Below are positions 1-5,242 of a DNA stretch of 12,486 nt, piece by piece (the first letter of the stretch is position 1; each line of letters starts with the position of its first letter). The notes beneath the pieces are model-generated. The model made no database searches, was not told where the DNA came from, and saw nothing but the letters and a program-made list of their open reading frames with translations. The stretch is taken from the NCBI GenBank assembly GCA_900543555.1, contig UQRL01000052.1, positions 1 through 12,486 of the forward strand, read 5' to 3'. This DNA comes from an uncultured Oscillospiraceae bacterium (GTDB lineage Bacteria > Bacillota > Clostridia > Oscillospirales > Acutalibacteraceae). The translations under genes were made by a program, and so were the position numbers.

Positions 1-1
1 C

Positions 2-793
2 TTCCGGGCCGCTGCCATCGAGCAGCTGGAGGTCTGGGCGGACCGGGCCGGGGTGCCCCTTATCAAACACCAGGAGGGGGCCGACCCCGCTGCCGTGGTG
101 TTTGACACCATCGCCGCAGCCAAGGCCCGGGGCTGCGATGTCATCATCTGCGACACCGCCGGCCGGCTGCACAACAAGAAGAACCTGATGGACGAGCTGG
201 GGAAGATCAGCCGTGTCATCGACCGGGAGCTGCCCGGCTGCGACCGGGAGACCCTGCTGGTACTGGACGCCGCCACCGGCCAGAACGCCGTGAACCAGGC
301 CCGGGAGTTCCAAAGCGCCGCGGGCATTACGGGCATTGTGCTCACCAAGCTGGACGGCACCCCCAAGGGCGGCGTGGTGCTGCCCATCATGCAGGACCTG
401 GGCCTGCCGGTGAAGTTCATCGGCGTGGGGGAGCAGGTGGACGACCTGCAGCCCTTTGACCCGGATGCCTTTGCCAATGCCCTGTTTGACAACGAGCGGG
501 ACGACACCCCCGTCTTTGCCAAGGATAGGGCGGCTGCCCAGCTGGAAGAGCAGCGCCAGGAGGAAGAGGTGCTGCAAGAGCAGGACCAGGCCGGAGAGGA
601 CGCCCTGGAGGGCGAGGAGCTGTTCCAGCAGCTGGAGGAGCGCCCCCTCACCGAGGAGGGCCTGCTCTCCGATATCGACGCCATGCTGGGGGAGTCCCGA
701 GCGGAGGAGCCTCAGGAAGAATTGGAAGAACCCCAGCCGGAGAAGAAAAAGCGCCGCTTCTGGCCCTTTGGCCGCAAGCGGGACGAGGAATAA
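2..793 (+). CDS. ftsY: Signal recognition particle receptor FtsY (5' truncated, C-terminal part)
   Basis: SRP-receptor GTPase that docks ribosome-nascent chain complexes at the membrane. The frame is already open at base 2; the visible part starts in the G2 element (FRAAAIEQL) just after the missing P-loop. G3 (DTAGR), an LVLDAATGQNA segment, G4 (TKLDG followed by TPKGG) and the closing loop (GVGEQVDDLQPFDP) follow. The DLQPFDP ending separates FtsY from Ffh, and no Met-rich M domain follows. The NG domain ends near base 493 (ALFDN). About 99 further residues follow: a Glu/Gln-rich acidic stretch, then a basic aromatic tail (KKKRRFWPFGRKR). FtsY normally stops close to the end of the NG domain and carries its acidic region at the N-terminus, so this tail is unusual. 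The N-terminal half and promoter lie outside the window. rdgB starts 16 nt downstream, so co-transcription is likely. Confidence 0.96.
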   Translation, partial: FRAAAIEQLEVWADRAGVPLIKHQEGADPAAVVFDTIAAAKARGCDVIICDTAGRLHNKKNLMDELGKISRVIDRELPGCDRETLLVLDAATGQNAVNQAREFQSAAGITGIVLTKLDGTPKGGVVLPIMQDLGLPVKFIGVGEQVDDLQPFDPDAFANALFDNERDDTPVFAKDRAAAQLEEQRQEEEVLQEQDQAGEDALEGEELFQQLEERPLTEEGLLSDIDAMLGESRAEEPQEELEEPQPEKKKRRFWPFGRKRDEE

Positions 794-809
794 GGAAGGG
801 GAAAGAACC

Positions 810-1382
810 ATGAAATTTGTCATTGCCACCCACAATCAGGGGAAAGTGGTGGAGTTCAAGCGGATGCTGGAGCCCATGGGCATCGAAGTGGTGACCGCCC
901 AGCTTTCCGAGCCGGAGGAGACCGGCAAAACCTTTATGGAAAACGCCTTTATCAAGGCCGAGGCAGCCTGCAAGGAGACGGGCCTGCCCGCCGTGGCCGA
1001 CGATTCCGGCCTGTGCGTGGACTATCTGGACGGGGCCCCGGGCATTTACTCTGCACGGTTCGCCCAGCCCGGCAAGCGCCGCCTGACCGTGCTGGAGAAG
1101 CTCCAGGGCGTGCCGGCGGAGCAGCGGGGCGCCCACTTTGTCAGCGCCGTGTGCTGCGTGTTCCCCAATGGGGACAAGATTGAGGCCGAGGGCAAGTGCT
1201 TTGGCACCATCGCCTTTGAGTCCCGTGGGGAGAACGGCTTTGGGTACGACTCCATTTTTGAGCAGGAGGGCCGCACCTTTGGGGAGATGACCGACGAGGA
1301 AAAGGACGCCCGCAGCCACCGGGGCAAGGCCTTCGCCCTGTTTGAGGAGAAGCTGAAGGAGTACCTGAAAGGCGGGGAGTGA
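810..1382 (+). CDS. rdgB: RdgB/HAM1 family non-canonical purine NTP pyrophosphatase
   Basis: House-cleaning enzyme that hydrolyses dITP, ITP and XTP to monophosphate and pyrophosphate, keeping deaminated purines out of nucleic acids; cytosolic. The 190 residues are full family length. Motifs: THNQGK (7-12) near the N-terminus for triphosphate binding, ADDSGL (63-68) with catalytic/metal acidic residues, GAPGIYSARF, GENGFGYDSIF, and SHRGKA near the C-terminus for base recognition. The loop after SARF is shorter than in E. coli RdgB and reads QPGKRRLTVLEKL in place of the Asn-containing loop; I regard this as a lineage variant. The ATG at 810 is chosen because the upstream in-frame extension runs inside ftsY, and AAGGAAGGGG lies just before 810. 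It sits 16 nt after ftsY and 3 nt before the next gene, so it is mid-operon. Confidence 0.96.
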   Translation: MKFVIATHNQGKVVEFKRMLEPMGIEVVTAQLSEPEETGKTFMENAFIKAEAACKETGLPAVADDSGLCVDYLDGAPGIYSARFAQPGKRRLTVLEKLQGVPAEQRGAHFVSAVCCVFPNGDKIEAEGKCFGTIAFESRGENGFGYDSIFEQEGRTFGEMTDEEKDARSHRGKAFALFEEKLKEYLKGGE

Positions 1383-1385
1383 GCC

Positions 1386-1850
1386 ATGAAAAACTACTGC
1401 GGTTTGGACTGCGCCCAATGTCCCGCTGTGGAGAGCTGCCCCGGCTGCGCCGCCACCGGCGGGAAACCCTTTGGGGGCACCTGCGTGCTGGGGGAGTGCT
1501 GCAAAGCCCAGGGCTGCGAAAGCCCCGGCAGCTGCTTTTCCGGAAAATGCGCCTTGAAGGAGCAGCTCATAAAAGAGTTTAACGACCTTCACGTCCCCGG
1601 CATGGACCGGGTGACGGATCTGAACGCCCTGCCCGGTTCCTACATCAATTTGGAATACACCCTGGAAAGCGGCCAGAAGATCAAATTCTGGGAGGACGGC
1701 CGGGTCTACCTGGGAAACCAGCTTTGCAAGCACGATGGAAGCGGCCGGTGCTTTGGGCTGACGGCGGATGAAAACTGGCTGCTGGTGTGCGAATACGGCG
1801 ACAACGGCAGCGACCCGGAGATTGTGGTGTACAAGCGCCGGGAAAAGTAA
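1386..1850 (+). CDS. Cys-rich DUF3795-type protein of unknown function
   Basis: Small 154-residue protein. The first 55 residues hold 11 cysteines (5, 9, 12, 18, 21, 33, 38, 39, 44, 50, 55) in a CGLDCAQCP...CPGC layout typical of DUF3795 proteins, suggesting a zinc or Fe-S site; the metal is not known to me. The C-terminal half (GSYINLEY, VYLGNQL, RCFGLTADENWLLVCEYG, EIVVYKRR) resembles the second domain seen in clostridial DUF3795 proteins. No signal peptide or membrane segment is visible. The ATG at 1386 follows the rdgB stop by 3 nt, with GGGGAG about 8 nt upstream inside the rdgB end, so translational coupling is likely. The molecular role is unknown, and its place in a ribosome/NAD operon does not define one. 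Confidence 0.82.
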   Translation: MKNYCGLDCAQCPAVESCPGCAATGGKPFGGTCVLGECCKAQGCESPGSCFSGKCALKEQLIKEFNDLHVPGMDRVTDLNALPGSYINLEYTLESGQKIKFWEDGRVYLGNQLCKHDGSGRCFGLTADENWLLVCEYGDNGSDPEIVVYKRREK

Positions 1851-1870
1851 CGATACAGGAGAATGAAACT

Positions 1871-2167
1871 ATGTTGACGAGCAAGCAAAGAGCCTACCTC
1901 CGCTCCCTGGCGGTGAACGAGGATACCATTTTGATGATGGGCAAGTCCGGCATGAGCCCGGAGCTTGTCAAGCAGGCGGACGATGCCCTGGAAAAGCGGG
2001 AGCTGATCAAGGGCCGGGTGCTGCCCGAGTCCAGCCCCATGACCTCCCGGGAGGCGGCGGAGGCCATTGCCCAGGAGACGGGGAGCGACGTGGTCCAGGT
2101 GATCGGCAGCCGGTTTGTGCTGTACCGCAAAAAGAAAAAGGACCCAAAGATCGTCCTGCCCCGGTGA
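1871..2167 (+). CDS. yhbY: YhbY family CRM-domain RNA-binding protein
   Basis: Single CRM-domain protein associated with pre-50S ribosomal particles in known family members. The 98 residues match the usual ~95-100. It opens with LTSKQRAYLRSLA, has the RNA-binding GxxG loop (GKSG, 24-27), the helix MSPELVKQADDALEKRELIKGRVL, and ends VVQVIGSRFVLYRKKKK with a basic tail. An in-frame ATG at 1787 exists but lies inside the preceding gene; the ATG at 1871 has AGGAG at 1857-1861 and matches the family N-terminus. It lies 20 nt after the DUF3795 gene and 13 nt before nadD. Adjacency of yhbY and nadD is a conserved Firmicute arrangement and supports both calls. Confidence 0.94.
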   Translation: MLTSKQRAYLRSLAVNEDTILMMGKSGMSPELVKQADDALEKRELIKGRVLPESSPMTSREAAEAIAQETGSDVVQVIGSRFVLYRKKKKDPKIVLPR

Positions 2168-2180
2168 CAGGAGGCCCACA

Positions 2181-2783
2181 ATGAAAACAGGCATTTACGG
2201 GGGCACCTTCAACCCCATCCACAACGGGCACCTGCACATTGTGGAGGAGTTCCGCCGGGGCCTGGGGCTGGACCGGGTGCTGCTCATCCCCACCCGGGTG
2301 CCGCCCCACAAGGCCGCCCCAGACTTGGCCAGCGCCCAGGACCGCTGCGCCATGTGCCGGTTAGCGATTCAGGAAAAGCCTTGGCTGGAGCTCTCGGACA
2401 TTGAGATGCGCCGGGAGGGAAAAAGCTACACCGCCGAGACCTTGGAGGAGCTTTCCTCCCTTTTCCCTGAGGACCAGTTCTACCTGCTGATGGGGGAGGA
2501 CATGTTCCTTACCCTGGACCGCTGGTACCGTCCGGAGACCATTTTTTCGCTGGCCTCGGTGTGCACCACGCCCCGCAGTCCGGATGGCCTGGGCGCCCTG
2601 CGGGAGAAGGCCCTGGAGTACACCGGCCAGTTTAAGGCCCGGTGCTTTCTGGAGCACATCCCCTACCTGCCCGTCAGCTCCACCCAGGTGCGGCAGGCGG
2701 TGGCCCGGGGGGAGGACGTCAGCGGCCTGGTGCCCCAGGCCGTGGCCGCCTATATCGGGGAGCACGGGCTGTACCGGGGGTAA
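2181..2783 (+). CDS. nadD: Nicotinate-nucleotide adenylyltransferase NadD
   Basis: Transfers AMP from ATP to nicotinate mononucleotide to give deamido-NAD, the common step of de novo and salvage NAD synthesis; cytosolic. The 200 residues are normal length. The N-terminus carries GGTFNPIHNGH (7-17) with the HxGH nucleotidyltransferase signature; PPHK, EMRREGKSYTAETL and FYLLMGEDMF follow; the ATP-binding SSTQVR (166-171) corresponds to the usual ISSTxIR. The segment usually reading A-R-x-G around the NaMN site is CTTPRSPDG here, a mild deviation. The start is fixed by AGGAGG 6-8 nt before ATG 2181 and by the family N-terminus. An 82-nt gap without a clear terminator separates it from the cupin; yqeK and rsfS follow in the conserved order. 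Confidence 0.96.
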   Translation: MKTGIYGGTFNPIHNGHLHIVEEFRRGLGLDRVLLIPTRVPPHKAAPDLASAQDRCAMCRLAIQEKPWLELSDIEMRREGKSYTAETLEELSSLFPEDQFYLLMGEDMFLTLDRWYRPETIFSLASVCTTPRSPDGLGALREKALEYTGQFKARCFLEHIPYLPVSSTQVRQAVARGEDVSGLVPQAVAAYIGEHGLYRG

Positions 2784-2865
2784 AATAGCCGGTTTTCCTG
2801 TTCTTTGCGGCCTTCCAGAGAGGATGGGGAAATGTCACGCCGCCCAGCGGCTTTGGAGGATTCCT

Positions 2866-3219
2866 ATGCGCATTGATTTCAACCAAATCCAAGAGATGAC
2901 CATGCCCTGCGGGTATGAGGGCACGGGGGAGATGTCCGCCCGCTTCTTTGCCGGGGAGGGGGGTAAGCTCATCTCCTGCTGCATCCACCCCGGCGGGAGC
3001 ATCGGCCTGCACAGCCACCCCGCCAGCGACGACGTGAACTTCGTCCTGCTGGGCACGGGCCTGGCGGTCTGCGACGGCCAGGAGGAGCCCTTGGAGCCCG
3101 GCGTGTGCCACATCTGCAAGAAGGGCTCGGAGCACAGCATCCAGAACACCGGCGAGGGCGACCTGGTGCTGCTCACCCTGGTGGTGGAGCGCGGAGAAGG
3201 AAGGGAGAACGACACATGA
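2866..3219 (+). CDS. Small single-domain cupin protein
   Basis: 117-residue protein made of one cupin barrel. Cupin motif 1 is visible as PGGSIGLHSHPASDDVNFVL (42-61) with His49 and His51; the usual metal-binding Glu appears as Asp55/Asp56. Motif 2 is PGVCHICKKGSEHSIQN with His90. A metal site with two or three His is therefore plausible; the substrate is unknown, and it may be a sugar or small-molecule binder or a regulator. The start is set by GGAGGA ending 5 nt before ATG 2866; no start further upstream has comparable support. Its TGA overlaps the yqeK ATG by 4 nt (ATGA), so it is translationally coupled to yqeK although it is not part of the canonical nadD-yqeK pair. Confidence 0.88.
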   Translation: MRIDFNQIQEMTMPCGYEGTGEMSARFFAGEGGKLISCCIHPGGSIGLHSHPASDDVNFVLLGTGLAVCDGQEEPLEPGVCHICKKGSEHSIQNTGEGDLVLLTLVVERGEGRENDT

Positions 3220-3803
3220 CCTTTGAACAGTATGAGCAGGAAGTGAAGCGCCACCTGACGGACAAGCGGTTTTTCCACAGCCAGTGCGTGGCAGCGGAGG
3301 CCGCCCGGCTGGCCCAGCGCTACGGCGCCGACGTGGAAAAGGCCCGGCTGGCGGGCATCCTCCACGACATCATGAAGGACACCCCGCCGGAGCAGCAGTT
3401 GAAAATCCTGCAGGATTCTGGTATAATACTCACCAAAACCCAGAGCCGCAACCGAAAGCTGTGGCACGCCCTCTCGGGGGCGGCCTACCTTAGGGGTGCT
3501 CTGGGCGTTTCCGATGAGGAGATCGTGTCCGCCGTGGCCTGCCACACCAGCGGCAAGGGGGATATGTCCCTGCTGGAAAAGACGCTGTTTGTGGCGGACT
3601 ACATCTCCGCCGACCGGGAGTACCCCGGCGTGGAGGAGATGCGCAGGGCCGCGGACCGCAGCCTGGAGGAGGCCATGGTGGAGGGCATCCTCTTCACCGT
3701 GAACGAGCTGATGGAACAGCGCCTGCCAGTGGCGGCGGAATCCATCCAGGCGTATAACGACGCCATTTTTACCTTAGAGCAGAAGAAGGAGCAGAGCCTA
3801 TGA
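3216..3803 (+). CDS. yqeK: YqeK family HD-domain diadenosine tetraphosphatase
   Basis: HD-superfamily hydrolase; characterised YqeK proteins cleave Ap4A symmetrically to two ADP and help limit this alarmone. The 195 residues are typical. Metal ligands in order: His21 (FFHSQ), the His50-Asp51 pair (GILHDIMKD), His84 (WHALSGA), His110 (ACHTSGKGDM), Asp128 (LFVADYISADR). The LFVADYISADREYPG segment is strongly characteristic of YqeK. The start at 3216 is inside an ATGA overlap with the cupin stop and matches the family N-terminus (MTFEQYEQEVKRHL); an upstream in-frame ATG at 3105 lies inside the cupin and is rejected. Its own stop overlaps the rsfS start by 4 nt, tying Ap4A turnover to the ribosome silencing factor in one transcript. 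Confidence 0.95.
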   Translation: MTFEQYEQEVKRHLTDKRFFHSQCVAAEAARLAQRYGADVEKARLAGILHDIMKDTPPEQQLKILQDSGIILTKTQSRNRKLWHALSGAAYLRGALGVSDEEIVSAVACHTSGKGDMSLLEKTLFVADYISADREYPGVEEMRRAADRSLEEAMVEGILFTVNELMEQRLPVAAESIQAYNDAIFTLEQKKEQSL

Positions 3804-4153
3804 CCTCTTTAGAGCTTGCAAGCAAGGCCGCCGCCTTTTTGGACAGCAAGAAGGCGGAGCGGCTGAGCGTGATCGAGATTGAGAATATCTCCAGCCTGGC
3901 GGACTACTTTGTCATTGCCACGGGCAACAACAACACCCACGTCCGTGCCTTGGCCGATGAGCTGGAGGAGAAGCTGAAGGCAGAGGGTTTGCCCCCCGCC
4001 CGGGTGGAGGGTTACCGCTCCAATTCCTGGATTCTGCTGGACTGGGGCAGTGTGGTCATCCACATCTTCACCCAGGAGGGCCGGGATTTCTACGACCTGG
4101 ACCGCCTGTGGGCGGACGGAAAGAAAGTGGAGTGGAGTCCGTGCTCGGAGTGA
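3800..4153 (+). CDS. rsfS: Ribosome silencing factor RsfS
   Basis: RsfS binds ribosomal protein uL14 on the 50S subunit and blocks joining with 30S, lowering translation in starvation. The 117 residues match the family (about 105-120). Diagnostic blocks: SSLADYFVIATGNNNTHVRALADELEEKLK in the first half, then GYRSNSWILLDWGSVVIHIF and FYDLDRLWADGK. The ATG overlaps the yqeK TGA by 4 nt. It ends the tightly spaced operon; the next gene begins after 134 nt of GC-rich, hairpin-containing DNA. No poly-T terminator is visible directly after it, so read-through into the next gene is possible. Confidence 0.96.
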   Translation: MTSLELASKAAAFLDSKKAERLSVIEIENISSLADYFVIATGNNNTHVRALADELEEKLKAEGLPPARVEGYRSNSWILLDWGSVVIHIFTQEGRDFYDLDRLWADGKKVEWSPCSE

Positions 4154-4287
4154 GCAGGCCGGCTTCTTGCGTTCCCCAAGGCCGGGACGGCCTTTGCGAA
4201 GGTAGCGGCGGGCATTTTCCCCGGCGGCCCGCGGAGAAACGGGGCCACGGGAAAACAAGACGGCTCTCGGGAAAGGAGCGATTCGCC
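4154..4287 (+). other. GC-rich structured leader between rsfS and the DUF2441-like gene
   Basis: Non-coding gap with two inverted repeats: AAGGCC-gggac-GGCCTT (4178-4194), and a nested pair of outer arms TTTTCCC (4215-4221)/GGGAAAA (4249-4255) around inner arms GGCCC (4226-4230)/GGGCC (4242-4246). Neither is followed by a T-run, so neither is a standard terminator. No T-box or known riboswitch consensus is recognised. Hairpins arise often by chance in DNA this GC-rich, so function is uncertain. Confidence 0.4.
4272..4278 (+). promoter_or_regulatory. Shine-Dalgarno site deciding a GTG start
   Basis: AAAGGAG lies 9 nt before GTG 4288. This supports GTG 4288 over an in-frame ATG at 4108, which lies inside rsfS and would add about 60 residues of low-complexity, unconserved-looking sequence. 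Confidence 0.8.
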
Positions 4288-4839
4288 GTGAAAGAATACA
4301 CTGCTTACCATGTGGTGACCGAGCGGCCCATGACCGTGGGGCAGGTTCTCTGCTTGGATGAGACTTACCCCAGCGGCGTGTACCGCCGGGTGATGGAGAA
4401 GGTCCCCTTGGTGGAGGAAATCTACCAGAACCCCGGTGCCTGGGCGGGGAAACCGCTGGAGCACCACACGATGGTGGCCCTGCGGGAGCTGGCCCTGGAA
4501 CAGGTGCGCAGGGAGCAGTTCCCCCAGCATCCCTCCCGGCTCCACTGCCTGTACGTTTCGGAAACCAGGGAGGAGGCCCAGCAGTGGGCGTCGTTTTTCG
4601 CCAGCTTGGGCCGCCCCACGTACCATATCGTCAAGCTTCAAGTGCGGGGCAGAAAGTTTGTGGGCAACGCCAATCTGTGCTTTGACGCCACGGTGAACCA
4701 GGAGGAAAACCGCCGCCTGGCGCAGCGCTATTGGAGCCTCGCCCTGGACCCGGCCGGTCAGCCCCCCATTTGGGAGATTTTGGCGGACGGGGAGATACGG
4801 GTGGTGGAAATTGTAGAAGAGATTGGGAAAAACCTGTGA
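4288..4839 (+). CDS. DUF2441-like protein, possible ADP-ribosyltransferase fold
   Basis: 183-residue soluble protein starting at GTG. It opens TAYHVVTERPMTVGQVLCLDE and contains SGVYRRVMEK, an alpha-helical HHTMVALRELALEQVRREQFP, then LHCLYVSETREEAQQWASFF (86-104), YHIVKLQVRG (112-121), and a C-terminal PIWEILADGEIRVVEIVEEI (160-179). This pattern fits what I recall of DUF2441 proteins from clostridia. The order of an N-terminal strand with His (H8), a central 'strand-S-x-x-x-E-A-x-x-W-A' segment and a C-terminal E-I-L-x-x-G-E-I strand resembles the core of ADP-ribosyltransferase-type proteins; that is inference from pattern and was not tested. There is no signal peptide or TM segment. It lies between rsfS and leuS on the same strand but 134 nt after rsfS, so it may be separately expressed. 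Substrate and activity are unknown. Confidence 0.7.
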   Translation: MKEYTAYHVVTERPMTVGQVLCLDETYPSGVYRRVMEKVPLVEEIYQNPGAWAGKPLEHHTMVALRELALEQVRREQFPQHPSRLHCLYVSETREEAQQWASFFASLGRPTYHIVKLQVRGRKFVGNANLCFDATVNQEENRRLAQRYWSLALDPAGQPPIWEILADGEIRVVEIVEEIGKNL

Positions 4840-4950
4840 AGTGGGTTGCAGATAGATACTCAAAATGCGAATGGATAAATCTGGAAAACGCGGACGCCGG
4901 GCTTGCGGTTTTCGCCATGCAAAGCGAGGGAACGAGCGCCCCGCGACATA

Positions 4951-5069
4951 AAAGTTCTTTGCCTGCTTTCTTTTCAAAAGCAGGTTTCTGATCCATAAAG
5001 AGAAAAGCGCGGGCGGCAAGGGAGCAAATCCCACCAGGGTTCCGCGCCAAAAGCGCGGTGCGCGAAGTG
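4951..5069 (+). repeat. Tandem repeat unit 1 (119 bp)
   Basis: Begins AAAGTTCTTTG and ends GCGCGAAGTG. It contains a head hairpin CCTGCTTT-N7-AAAGCAGG (4962-4984) and a second hairpin CCGCGC-caaaa-GCGCGG (5042-5058), with GGGA-gcaaa-TCCC between them. Against unit 2, my hand alignment gives 13 substitutions and one 1-nt gap over about 120 positions (about 88% identity). Confidence 0.93.
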
Positions 5070-5189
5070 AAAGTCCTTTGCCTGCTTTCTTTCCAAAAGC
5101 ATGCTTCTGGATTCATAAAGCTAAAAACGCGGGCGGCAAGGGAACAAATCCCACCGGAGTCCCGCGCCAAAAGCGCGGTGCGCGAAATG
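5070..5189 (+). repeat. Tandem repeat unit 2 (120 bp)
   Basis: Directly abuts unit 1 and begins AAAGTCCTTTG. Its second hairpin CCGCGC-caaaa-GCGCGG (5162-5178) is identical to that of unit 1, and so is the following GTGCGCGAA. Its head hairpin is imperfect (CCTGCTTT against AAAGCATG, one mismatch). Confidence 0.93.
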
Positions 5190-5224
5190 AAAGTTCTTTG
5201 CCTACTTTCTTTCAAGAAAGTAGG
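5190..5224 (+). repeat. Tandem repeat unit 3, truncated to its head hairpin
   Basis: Begins AAAGTTCTTTG as in units 1 and 2. The head hairpin is the longest of the three: CCTACTTTCTT-tc-AAGAAAGTAGG (5201-5224), 11-bp arms. Compared with unit 1, the G-to-A change in the left arm is matched by C-to-T in the right arm. The copy stops here and runs into the leuS ribosome-binding region; the leuS ATG is 18 nt further on. Confidence 0.88.
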
Positions 5225-5242
5225 GGAAAGGGTTGAGAAACG

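Larger units (their letters stand above)
4840..5242 (+). other. Non-coding region upstream of leuS
   Basis: 403 nt between the DUF2441-like gene and leuS. The first ~110 nt have no recognisable element and no convincing promoter. From 4951 onward the region is filled by two full and one partial copy of a 119/120-bp repeat (listed separately). Short frames run through it on both strands only because the period is close to a multiple of three; they lack ribosome sites and translate to the repeat. No T-box specifier or antiterminator (TGGNACCGCG-like) was found, although clostridial aminoacyl-tRNA synthetase genes often have one. Confidence 0.7.

Noticed and set aside
648..1733. A 361-codon open frame on the - strand opposite ftsY-rdgB-DUF3795.
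   Set aside because: It is a shadow of three well-supported + strand genes in GC-rich DNA; the translation is Ala/Gly/Leu/His-rich without family motifs and has no ribosome site.
4951..5224. CRISPR array.
   Set aside because: Units are 119/120 bp and abut directly, with diverged rather than identical copies and no unique spacers; no cas genes are nearby.
4840..5242. T-box riboswitch upstream of leuS.
   Set aside because: Expected by family habit, but I find no TGGNACCGCG-like antiterminator and no terminator before leuS; a covariance-model search would settle it.
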